In this document: in pieces, positions 34,540 to 46,284 of the stretch
Numbering within the stretch: the stretch's first letter is position 1
How the letters are laid out: each line of letters begins with the position of its first letter
Source: Xiphydria camelus
Lineage: Eukaryota > Arthropoda > Insecta > Hymenoptera > Xiphydriidae
DNA length: 64,000 nucleotides
Assembly (NCBI GenBank): GCA_963678675.1
Contig: OY783198.1
Location: 5,771,001-5,835,000 of the forward strand
Reading direction: 5' to 3'
Notes under the pieces: model-generated
The model's input: the letters and a program-made list of their open reading frames with translations, nothing else
Databases searched by the model: none
What the model was told of the DNA's origin: nothing
Program-made: the position numbers and the translations under genes

Positions 34540-34842
34540 GACAGGCCGAACAGCGCGCGCGGTATGTACGGATAGCAGCAGCCGGGAGCCGTACGTTCGT
34601 CCGCTACGGAGACCTTCGAGGCGTTCGTCCGCCTACTATGTATACCGCTTTCGTTGACGAGTGTCGTCCGGCACGTTGGGAACGCGAGTGAAAGCACACT
34701 GATCTGTACGCTGGAGAGTGACGCGCGGTACACAACGCACAGCGACTGCTATACGCGCGGTGCGCCGCTGCGATTCCGACATAAACTGCGCGTTATCGCC
34801 CCGTTTTCACCGCGCGACACGCGGCGTTTATGAGGGCGCAAC
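34540..34842 (+). promoter_or_regulatory. Candidate promoter/5' UTR for sprint first exon 1b
   Basis: CpG-rich sequence lies directly before the candidate start at 34843. An upstream ATG at 34830 opens a short out-of-frame uORF that overlaps the candidate start and ends after about 15 codons, which could lower translation of this isoform. No core promoter motif is decisive. Confidence 0.25.
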
Positions 34843-34967
34843 ATGCTGCCGCCGATTATAAACAACATCAACAGTGACATACTGACTCTGTACACGAGTC
34901 GAAACGCCGGCAGGACAGCGGCGACGCGTGCCACGAGGGGCCGTTACGCCGAGATCGGCGTCAAAAG
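34843..34967 (+). CDS. spri: Candidate alternative first coding exon 1b of sprint (41 codons plus 2 nt)
   Basis: The frame begins MLPPIINNINSDILTLYTSR and continues with a basic Arg/Ala/Thr-rich stretch to EIGVK, then AG and a donor AAAAG|GTAAAT at 34968. The two leftover bases plus G at 46161 give AGG (Arg), so this exon also joins the first constant exon in frame. Without splicing the frame stops immediately (AGG TAA), as expected for an exon ending there. It would replace exon 1a and give a product of about 1395 aa. Confidence 0.45.
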
Positions 34968-35470
34968 GTAAATCAGCTTCTCGTCCCGCGACGGCGTCGT
35001 ATCCTCCCGTCCCTCTCTTATCGCTCCTTCCAGTCGTCTCCTCTTATTTCCTTCTGGGCGCCGCAATAAACTCGATCGTAACGATCGTAAATATCAAACC
35101 GGATTTACGAGGCGTTTTTACGTTCGTTGCGCTCGATTGATTGGACGCTGGGGCAATTCTAATGTTATGGGATGCGCGCGTGTTTGCCTATGTGGGCTGT
35201 ATTTGTTTGGCGCGGATCGGGGAAATTTATACGGGGCCGTGTTGCGCGCGTATATGATCGAGAGGTGAATTTGATTTGAGGCGCGGGGAGTGGTGTGTGG
35301 GAGGCGATTTTTTGCAGTTTGCTTTGTGCATCTAATCCGTGGGTGTTTGTAGATTTTGTATTGGTTTATACAGAATCGTCACACACATTACCAGAGATCT
35401 TGCGATTCTGATTAAGAATTTGTATCTGGACGTTCTGATTCAGCCACGAAATTATAAAACGCGACATGGT
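34968..35470. other. No gene recognised
   Basis: Presumed sprint intron with GT-rich sequence at 35140-35350. Nothing specific. Confidence 0.35.
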
Positions 35471-35943
35471 GCACGGAAAGACTGATATCGGAAAGATTTG
35501 ACTGTATTCACAATAAAAGAGGTACACATAAGGATTTTCAGATGTTCCCACAGTACTGCACTGTAAACAAATTTTCTATTTTTAATATATTTTAATGTAA
35601 AGATTTCCAATTTCCAATGCGTGATTATGAAAATTAATATTCCTTATGAAAAAGTCCCCTTATAATTTTCATATCTAAAGGAGTATATTAATTTTCGTCA
35701 TCACATATTGGATAAAAGCTTTATGGGGACACAATTATATTAAATTTTATACAAATTTCTTTACAGCGTGAAGAATAATTTGTCCTTGGAAACAAGTAAA
35801 TTGTAATGTGAACCATCGCGCTCCAATATTTTCAAAAGAAAAATTACTGAATCCCACTGTAAAAAAACATCCGAAAACCCTCACGTGTACCTCTTTTATT
35901 GTAAATACAGTACAATTTCCTGCTGCCAGTCTTTCCGTGTATA
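35471..35943. mobile_element. Long inverted-repeat element, ~473 bp
   Basis: The left arm (GCACGGAAAGACTGATATCG ... TGACTGTATTCACAATAAAA, GAGGTACACATAAGGATTTT) pairs with the right arm (CACGTGTACCTCTTTTATTG ... CTGCCAGTCTTTCCGTGTA) over about 90 bp. Further inward TATGAAAATTAATATTCCTT pairs with GGAGTATATTAATTTTCGTC. It is non-coding. Confidence 0.75.
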
Positions 35944-36299
35944 CGTACATCTCGTCGAGGTGTCCGAGTACCCCGGATTACAGGTACGAAGTCGAAGAAG
36001 CGAGCGAGGATCGGGTTACCCCGCGATAGCGATGACTACTCCCTCCCTACATTTGTCCGCCTCATTTTCTTCTCCCCTCTCGAGAAAGAGGGACGTGCAA
36101 CCGCGTCCGTCGTCTAGACGATCCCGCGCGAGGTGTGCACGCCCCGGGATATCCCCTTTCGAGGACAGCCGCGGAACCGATATACCTACTCGGAATGCGT
36201 ATCGGAGAAGCGGAACGTTCATCTCCGCCTTTCCGCTCCTCTCTTTTTTAACCGTGGAAGTCGGACTTATAGTCGGTTCTTATCGGTGACTGATGGAGC
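35944..36299. other. No gene recognised
   Basis: CpG-rich spacer between repeats. Confidence 0.35.
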
Positions 36300-36662
36300 C
36301 TGAAACGAATTCGCTTTAAATAAAAAAAATATTCATATTTTTAAATTCAATTTGTAATCCTGCACACATATTCAATATCACGCGAAAAAGAGAATATCCG
36401 AAAAAATAATTATTCGCTGAGTTATAAATGGATTTCTTTCTATGACATCGTGACGTCATCGAAACGCCAGAGAAACGCACTTATGCTAAGTTGCGAGTGC
36501 GAGAGAGATAAACTCACAGTATGATGACGTATCTACTGCATTTCAAAATTTCGTTTTAAAGCTTAAGTAAGGCCGGAAATGAAGAATAAAAATAACACGT
36601 GGCAAATAATTTTGCCCGCATTTTTCGAAACTGCGATGCAAAAATTACTTAAAAACCGAATT
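36300..36662 (+). repeat. Dispersed TGACGTCA repeat, copy 5
   Basis: Collinear with the 28440 copy from TTTAAATTCAATTTGTAATC through TGACGTCA (36451-36458) to TTACTTAAAAACCGAATTAC. Confidence 0.8.
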
Positions 36663-38261
36663 ACAGTGTATTCTCCAAGCTGGAAGAGCAGCGTCGCGCC
36701 AGAGAAAGAAATTTCAGGAGGAGGGAGTGGGGGATCGGTATCGCGGCCGGGCTTAGAGCTCCGAAACTGAAAGCGGGTCAAAGACCTTGACGACGCGCAA
36801 TAAGTCCGTTTCTCGTCCGATGCTCACCGATCCTGATCCGCGCGGCTCTAACGCCGGGATTAACGCGTCCGACGCCCTTAACCCCCCGGAAATAGCCGCG
36901 TACGCGGTTATTCTATTTTTGGAGTAAATCCGTGCGTTCGTTAGTGCGCTCGCCGGCGTTTTCAATTTTCCGTACAGCCTCCGTGGATTTCCCGCCGCAT
37001 CGCGTCTCCGGTAAAGAGGAATCGGTCCAGATTTTATTTCGCTCACTTCAAAGCCACCCCGCGGGGGAGATTGAGCCGCGTAAGGTGATCGCAGGGGAAT
37101 GGCGTGCGCTCGTGCGCGTTTACAAGACCCTTCGACGTCTTGCCTCCGTCCTTTCACTCCCTTCCCTTTCGACGAGCGAAGGAAAATCGATTTTAATCAA
37201 CCGTTAATATGAAGTATGATAGCAAAGTGGCTGTTCGGCCGCCCCCGCGCGAGCCGGGGGAAGGAAGCCCCTTCGGTTTATTCTCAAGTAAGCTGCTTAT
37301 CGTAAGCCGCTTAGTCCCGACTCGCAGGCGAGAGAGAGAGAGAGAAAAAGAGAGTCTTTATTTCTTTTTGGCAGTCGCGCTGTATCCGCATCTTCATTCT
37401 TTTCCCGAGAGTGCAGTACGAAATCTCCCTCTTTCCCCTCGCCGTAACATCGCGAGGACCGGCGAGCCGCGTATACGCACAGACAGAAGGAGGGGGGGGG
37501 GGGGGGCGAGCGTGCGGAAAGCGAACTAACTAACGGTCCCCTCGTCGATCAAAGCACCGGAGAAGAGAACGCGGGGTTGCTTTTCGAGTCGCGCTTCTCG
37601 CGAGTGCCACTTCGGCGCGTCACTCGACGTTTGACAGCGGCAGCGTCTGTCAGCGCTCGCATCGCGGTGCGCGCCTCTCGACGCGAACGCGAGCGGCGCT
37701 CTCCACCTTTCGCGCCGCGGAAGCGAGTGCCCGCGAACAAACGCCTCTCCTCTTAGCGCGCGGCTGCAGCGGCCCCCGTTTAGGGCTTAAAACGGTTCGC
37801 TGCCGCGAGAGACGACGGAGGCTTTGACTCGTGAGCACCTACCGCCGCGCGGCGAGGGGAACGCCCGCGATGGGGAGGAAATGCGGCTCTCGAGAAAAAT
37901 CGGCTTCGGTGGTCGCACCCCACGCGCGAGAGGTGACGGCTAATTCCTCCGGGGAAAATGCAAATTGGTATTCTCTCGCGGGGGCGACGGCGGACTCCGC
38001 CTCCGCTCGGCTTCTAATTGATCCGAGGCGCGTTTGGTTTACTTTTGGGTTCTTGAAATTAATTGGAACCGAAAAGTCGACTAAAATGTTGCTCGAAGGG
38101 GCTGCGCGGGAAAGTCTGTCACTGGGTGTGAACAATTCGGTCAGCGTTGACTTGGGACGTGTATCTTGGCGAGTTTTTGTCGAGCTTTCTGCTTCGATTG
38201 AGATTTCTGCGATTAATCGTCCGCTGAGACGAGTCAACGAATTTTAGCGCAGTGCTCTGTA
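36663..38261. other. No gene recognised; G15 run
   Basis: CpG-rich, with a run of fifteen G at 37492-37506. Frames on both strands at 37831-38247 are unsupported. Confidence 0.4.
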
Positions 38262-38480
38262 CCATGTGAGGCTAAACGTACTCGCCAGGAAAGAAACTCT
38301 GATCACTGTTATCTCATTATCTGTGTATTTTTGGCCTGTATCGACATAAGACTTTATTGTAGATCGAAACGTAATCTTCAATAAAGTATTATACAAATAT
38401 GAGCCAAAAGCTCATAGGTAATGAGATAACAGTGATTCGAGTATTTTTTCTAGCGAGTACCTAAGTTTAGCCCCGTATGG
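38262..38480. mobile_element. CCATATGAGG MITE, copy D, 219 bp, TA-flanked
   Basis: Starts CCATGTGAGGCTAAACGTAC and ends AAGTTTAGCCCCGTATGG, with TA at 38260-38261 and 38481-38482. The inner arms (CACTGTTATCTCATTATC / GATAACAGTGATTCGAG) are well paired. Confidence 0.85.
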
Positions 38481-41400
38481 TAGATTCTTCCAAGTCGAGC
38501 GATAGGATTTTTTTCTTCTGGTATCACAGAAACGCATTATGATATTGCCCATGTCGGTATTGGTGAAATCGATTTACCTATATCGGTAAGAAAGACACGC
38601 GATTTTACCAGGAGTTACGCATCAATAGAGCGGTAGGATCGAGGGGATATCGGAGGTCAAACCCGACAATGAGATTGGCCGGGTTCGACCCTATTTTTTT
38701 TTTTATTGAGTGCGGACTTTCGCGGAGACATAACCGTCCTTCCGGACGGAAGCGAATGACTGGAAAAAGGAGAGCGTCATTTCAGGGAACGCGCGCGGGG
38801 CGACTCGATCTCGAGAAGATGTTCCCCCGTCCATCGTCGTTTTCTTTCCGGCGAATGACGTCATTCTTTCTCGAAAACGCGTGCGCGGGGAGGGAATTAT
38901 CGGAGGAAACGCGTCGAAGTCGTTTCTCGTGATCCCCTCTCGCGATCAACCCCCGCGTTCGATCGCGCGCTGCGGCTCGCGGGGGTCCGATGTACCAGGG
39001 GTGACGTCAGGAACACAAGGGAGAGTGGGAAACAGACCGTGGAGCTACTTAGCGCGTGAAGAGTCGCGTGTTACCTCGGGTAACCCAACCTCGCTTCACT
39101 CCGGGTCTCCACCGTGAAACCCAAGAGGCGCTCTTTGGCTTCGGTTTCACTCCAGACTCGCCCGGCGCGAACCGGAAATTCGATAGGCCGACGACACCGG
39201 GAGTCGGTCGCCCACGCGTTTTTTGAACGGTGTTCCTTGCAAAAAGTCAAAGTTAATTTGCCAAAGTTAATTTGCGTAATCGTCATTCTTCGTCGTACAA
39301 TCTTGTACATTCAGAAAAAAATTTAGTTGAAAGATTTCGTTTGCTTAAATTTCTCGGAATAACAATACATTCGTTTGAATTAAGGAAATAGTGTTTAATT
39401 CGATACTCGTTTATTCACAGCAAATACAAAGCATAATCGATGTGAGTGAATATTAATCATACTAAAAAAATACTTAAATTTAATACGTATACACTCTTCA
39501 TGTTGAAATACAGTCGAATTGCAAGCACAAAGTTTCGATACAATTTTATTTCATAATTCTTAGCTCGATAATTTATCGTTATGATCTCTTATATAATACG
39601 TACTTCGAAATGCTATATATATATGGATATACACCGAAGGCTAAATTCGGCGTTTCACGGTTGACTAGCAAAAACAAGCCCAGCCGGATTGTTCCGTCAC
39701 GGCCTAGCTCCGCCGCTCCCCCCTCTACCTTCGATACGTGATAGTAGTGATCGCCACGCGCTAAAGCCGATAAGACGTTATGGATTCCTTCAGTTATCTA
39801 CTAATAATTTTGACAGTTTTCACGATAATTTAATTAAAGCTCGAGAAACCCATTAATCAGGAATGTGTGATAAAGTGATTGTATTTAATAGGCAGTCATA
39901 TAGAATCAGTTCATTGAGGAAATAGTTTATTGCTAAATAATAAAAGTTTATTCAAATATAGCGAAATAAATATTTCGTCGAAGGAAAAATATTATACGTA
40001 ATCTATATATATTGCAATATCTGATTGTCTCGAACGAAGTGATCACTCGCGAAACAATTAAATGTTGTAATATTTAAGAAATATTTATTTGCTACGACGA
40101 AATATTAGACTTGGTTGAAATTTTGGAACATGGACAATAGGTTAGCGATGCATCCAAAGGCCTGTAATATTCGCAATTAGTAGGTGTGTACCTACATAAT
40201 AAATCGGTGCTATAGGCAAATATCAGCTCTGTTACATTTCGTCATATTTAAATAAGCGTTTTTAACAGTGACGCGTACAGTGATGCAATTAAAAATTCTT
40301 ACGGTACACATAGTTCGACATGGTGTGGAATTTCTGCTCGAAATGTCTGGTTAATGGAAAATAATGAATTGAAATCTCACGAGCACCCTCGCGGACAGCT
40401 TTTTGGCTCCGATCCGCACCGAAGTAAATCGTTCAATGAATTCTAAACAATTTACCTCTCGTAAAATCGTCCGAGAACACGACTATTGCATCAAGTGCCG
40501 TGCAACGTGTATCTACGAGGTTCAGGGTAAAAAAGTTATTTCAGAATTTTATCGTCACATTTCATTAATAAACAACGCGATTTTAATACCGCGATAAAAC
40601 GAGTTGAAAGTACCCAGTCAGTCGTCGAAAGAAAAAAATCTCTCCGAGATCCGGCGAATGCAAATCCCGTCAGTTTCGCTCGGAACGCATGTCTCGCCCC
40701 TCTTTTTTCCCCGACGGCTAATTTCCTCCTTTCCCGCGCACCACGCAGTCGTCATCCGCGTGTGCCTCGCACCGCCGAGCCACGCGCGGGGCCCTTCAAT
40801 TTCGTCGGGTTAGGAAGGCGCTTTAAACCGACCGGAAGTCCTCGCGCCCCGCGCAAACAGCCGGGGGACTCCGCGAACTCGCGCCCCCTTCGTCGGGTCG
40901 AAATTAATTTGGTTCGATGAGCCCGCCGCGACCGTTTATACGGATAGGTGCCCCGTATATGTATACGTATACAACGGATCTTGTAAAATATGGTCTTGTT
41001 TTTCGGTGCCGGGTCGATTCGACGGGGGCGTCGGAGCGAGAGAGCCGTGTACACACGATAAAGAGAGATAGAGAGAGAGAGAGGGAGGGGGGGGGATATT
41101 AACGGGGAGAAACGCTAAAACTTTCCCCACCCCGCGCGCCACGGCACTCGCGAAAAATTGGAAAAGTTATCCGGTCAGTTCTTCTCTCTATGATCGCTGA
41201 CCGGAAAATTCGGCGAGTCATTTTTCATGCCGCCCTCGACTTTTTCTCGTCTACATACTTTGTTGCCGTTATGTTTGACGGTATATGGTGGACGAATATG
41301 GTTACACATACGAGGAAAGAGCGCGGAAGGGTGTGGATAAGGGAGACAACCGCTGACCATCGGGGAGTCACGGTTCAACTTCCCCTTCGATAGCTACCAA

Positions 41401-41640
41401 TTTATAGGGGATTGAGGTACGCCAGAAAGTTCTTCCGGTTCGAGGCGTCTGTAATTGCTTCCTCATTCTTCTGGCAATTACTTCGGCGGCACGTGCCACG
41501 GGGTCTTTATCTTTTATTCCTTCGTTTAGTCTTTTCTTTTTGTACTAAAGACCCGTTCGCATTCTTGGTATTTGAAATTTCGTTCTATTCGATTTTTTGC
41601 AATCGCTTCCGATGATATAATTAAACGCAATAGAGGAGTA
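38481..41640. other. No gene recognised; possible degraded element near 39912-40120
   Basis: Holds a non-repeat TGACGTCA at 38856-38863. An AT-rich stretch at about 39912-40120 has partly inverted GAAATAAATATTTCGTCG and GACGAAATATT segments resembling the CACCGAGAAA family. A (GA)n-(G)n tract lies at about 41062-41095. Confidence 0.35.
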
Positions 41641-41875
41641 CACGGTTGAAAATTTTAACACCAAACGGAATAAATGTGAACGCCGTAATCGTTCACCAGA
41701 GAGAAGTCCAATTTATTTGGTGTAAATTCGGTGTGAAAAGGCGACTTAAGCTGTGAGCGGAGTATATTTTATGCAACTCAAAATGGGGTACGTAACAACA
41801 CGCTGTGTATGTTTTCACACTTTTATTTTCACCACTCACGCCGAATGCCATTTACACCGAAAATTGTCGACAGTG
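41641..41875. mobile_element. TA-flanked MITE, 235 bp
   Basis: Starts CACGGTTGAAAATTTTAACA and ends ACCGAAAATTGTCGACAGTG, with TA on both sides. The interior carries TTGGTGTAAATTCGGTGTGA and TTTTCACACTTTTATTTTCACC in inverted order. Confidence 0.7.
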
Positions 41876-44075
41876 TAATGAAAATTCAAGGGGAGAGCGA
41901 TAAGAAAATTTTCATATCTTTTTAATTTGCACTCTCAACGCTCTTCCTTCTTCTCTCTCAATTTGTCCAGTTTGCCCCTTCATTGCGCCTTTCGAGGAGG
42001 CCAGCAATCGACGGCCCCGCAAACGAAGGCAATTCCGCAAAAGTCTCCAAGTCGAATCGCCCGTCCGACGCGGGGAAATTGAACGAGAAGCGTCGCACAG
42101 ACCCCGTCGGGCACAGTTTCATTCGCTCGCCGTCCAATTGCTTCCTTATTCTTACTAATTACTCGCCGGCACGTACTTCGTCGCGCTCCTCGAGACTCGA
42201 GTGTTCTTAACTTCCGTTCGTTTCCGTCTGCTCGCCTCTTCTTCTCGCGCAAGTGAGGGAGGAGCTCGGCACGAAGTTCCGTCGCACCGAAAGCTCGGCG
42301 CCTGCAATCTTCCGAACTTTGGTTCGCTGGGATTTATATAGGTATATCTCAACGAGAAAGTTCACTCGTCGCGTCACTTCATCATCGCGTACGAATCGTC
42401 CAGCTGCGTCGGGGAATTTTTTCGAATCGTGCACGCGAGAAAAACCAACGATTCTTACAGTTTCGTCCGGTAACGCTGAGAATCGAGCTGATTTTCCAGA
42501 ATTTGTACGGAGGGCACATTTCTATTTGCAAGTTTATAACTGTACATTTGTAATACATAAATACCAGTTTAAAACCGGATATAGTATCTGTTTCCACAGG
42601 AATTCTTATCGGTTCCACAGGAAAAATATCCGATTACCGTGTAATTCTATAAAGCTTCCTGGGCGGAAGCGTAGTTTATGCTATAGTCAAATTGTAATTC
42701 GTGCAGTTCCCTTGTCTCCGCGCGAAGTCGAGGGAAAACATGAAAAAGACCCCGATATCTCAGAGCCACATCGCCCCGGGCACGAAATTGGACAAAAGAG
42801 GCTTCCGGCGGGGCACTTCGTCGCGTGGCATCGCGCTTCCTGAAATTTCCATGCGACTAAGACGAATTGGCCGCGTTCCAATCGTAACGACGAGCGACGT
42901 CTGGAATATTGCTTTCGGTAAAATCGCGCGCTTTGAATACGAAAGCAGACCGCGAGCGAGTGCCGTGCTGGATCGTTGAACCTGCAAGCTCCACCTCGCT
43001 GCGGCTCGCTTCGAAATTTCGCTATCCAATTCGCTTGTGTCTTATTTTGGAACGACTCGTCTGGTTTTTAACGTTTCGAAATCAGCCTAATTTACAGCCG
43101 CGTGTCAATTCTGTAAAATCGATCCGTTGCCACTCCCGGGACGTCGCTGTCCCTCGAGATTGCGACGTCGTGGGAAGGGCACACCGTACGACGTACACAC
43201 ATCAAAGAGGAAGTGCGGCTCTGCTTTCCCTTCGCCATTTTCCAGTGTACAAACGCCGTCCATCGACGCTTCATATTCTCCTCTCTCTTTTCACCAACGC
43301 TAAATCTCCCCCCGTCGACTACCGCTTCGCACCGACTCGCCTCCACCCGCTTTTCACGCGCGTCCATCATCACCTTTATCATCCGGAGCAGAAAAGCTCG
43401 ATTTCGACGTGTTCTCTCGCCTCCGCTCTGCCGGTCCAGGGAGCAGCTTCCAACTCTTTCCGGATCGACGGCCGCCCAAAGTTCGCTCTCTCGTTAAATG
43501 CGGTGAAACTTTAGAGGTTGGCGACGTCCGAAATTTGCGGCAGGGAGGAAGAAAAAGTCGGACGAAACACGAGACGCTCTATTCCGATGTGTGAATACTG
43601 GCGATCATTGTCCGTCGTAAACGTCGAGGGCCAATTCGAGCGCTTTCATTTATTATCACATCCCGCACAAATCTATCCAATTTTTTCTCAGTGCACAATA
43701 ATTACAAGCGCGCGATGCCATTCCTCCTTCCCTTCATCCACTTCCTCTTAATTTCCCCGAGACGTCTTCTCACCTACACGAAAAGCCACTCTCGTCAACC
43801 GGGCACCGCGTGTCCACTCCCTTCCCGGCGCGGCTGCCGACCTGGAATCCTGTTATTTCCACTCTCCCACAGTCTCATCGCGGAGCACCTCCCGCGCCCT
43901 GCCTAGGTATCGCATCTAGCAGCCGAAGCCTCGCACCGCCGCCCCTCCTTCCTTCGTTTTAATACGTAAAACTGCAGAGGTACAGGCCGCGCGTGCCGGC
44001 GTCGGACCTTGGACGCGCGATATACGTCTACGGCGCGGCGGTGGTGGTCCTCGGACCACGTGTTGAGAACCTCCA
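41876..44075. other. No gene recognised; MITE end remnant
   Basis: CpG-rich with chance frames. At about 43660-43696 ATCCAATTTTTTCTCAGTGC is a lone CACTGAGA-type right end. Confidence 0.4.
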
Positions 44076-44089
44076 GTCGCCATGGCAAC
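44076..44089. promoter_or_regulatory. Perfect RFX X-box consensus
   Basis: GTCGCCATGGCAAC matches GTNRCC-N2-RGYAAC exactly and has near-palindromic half sites. RFX factors use such sites in ciliary and neuronal gene control. A CACGTG E-box lies 13 bp upstream (44057-44062). Function here is inference. Confidence 0.4.
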
Positions 44090-44280
44090 CCCCATCTGAT
44101 CTCACAGAGGACCAACACCCCCCGCACACATCCCCACGCAAACGCCCACGCGCTGCACCAATACCAATCCCGCGCGAAGCTCGGGAAGAATGTCAACTGT
44201 CAAACGCAGACGATAATATATCCTATCCCGTTCCCGCTTGCAGCGTATGAGCGCGGGGTGCATTGTACGACGGCGCGGAG

Positions 44281-45864
<1,584 letters not shown>

Positions 45865-46102
45865 ACACGGGAAAAAATAAATCGTAGCATTTTTACAAAG
45901 TTCGTTTTAAGTTCCGGAACAAGGCCAATTTATTGTTCCGATAATTACAATTTTAGTAAAAAAAAATTACAGCAACGCTTGCGACTTCCACAAGTTTTGC
46001 TGTAATTTTTATTAAAATTGTTGTTGTCGTAACGATACATTGGCCTTGTCCTGAAATTTATCTCAGACTGTAATTGCTACGATTTATTTTTTTCCCTGTA
46101 GA
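45865..46102. mobile_element. Palindromic MITE 58 bp upstream of the sprint exon 2
   Basis: The ends are ACACGGGAAAAAATAAATCGTAGC and TTGCTACGATTTATTTTTTTCCCTGT, with further pairing inward (GGAACAAGGCCAATTTATTG / ACATTGGCCTTGTCCTGAA) and a central TTACAGCAA...TTGCTGTAA hairpin. Confidence 0.75.
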
Positions 46103-46160
46103 AAATAACGCACGTGCGAAATTCACGTGTAATAACGAACACTCCCTTTTGTCCTTGCAG

Positions 46161-46284
46161 GAACGATGTCTTCCTGGAGCCTTACCTTCAGCAGCACGGA
46201 ACCGTGCAGGTCGTCAGCTCTCCGAGCACGCCACCGCCGAATCCCCTTCAGCACCGTCAACTTACGCAGCTACATCATGTACAG
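46161..46284 (+). CDS. spri: sprint exon 2, first constant coding exon
   Basis: The acceptor TCCTTGCAG ends at 46160. One base completes an Arg codon, then 41 codons (NDVFLEPYLQQHG... to LHHVQ) run to a GTACGC donor. The protein segment is Gln/Pro-rich with a SSPSTPPPNP stretch. It ends in phase 0, matching the next exon. No in-frame ATG lies upstream within the exon, so translation must start in an upstream exon. Confidence 0.8.

Noticed and set aside
37871..37933. ATG frame ending at a GTGACG donor as another sprint first exon
   Set aside because: It ends in phase 0 and would not join the exon at 46161 in frame.
42253..42843. 196-codon plus-strand frame
   Set aside because: No domain or family resemblance, and it crosses compositional changes. 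Most likely chance.
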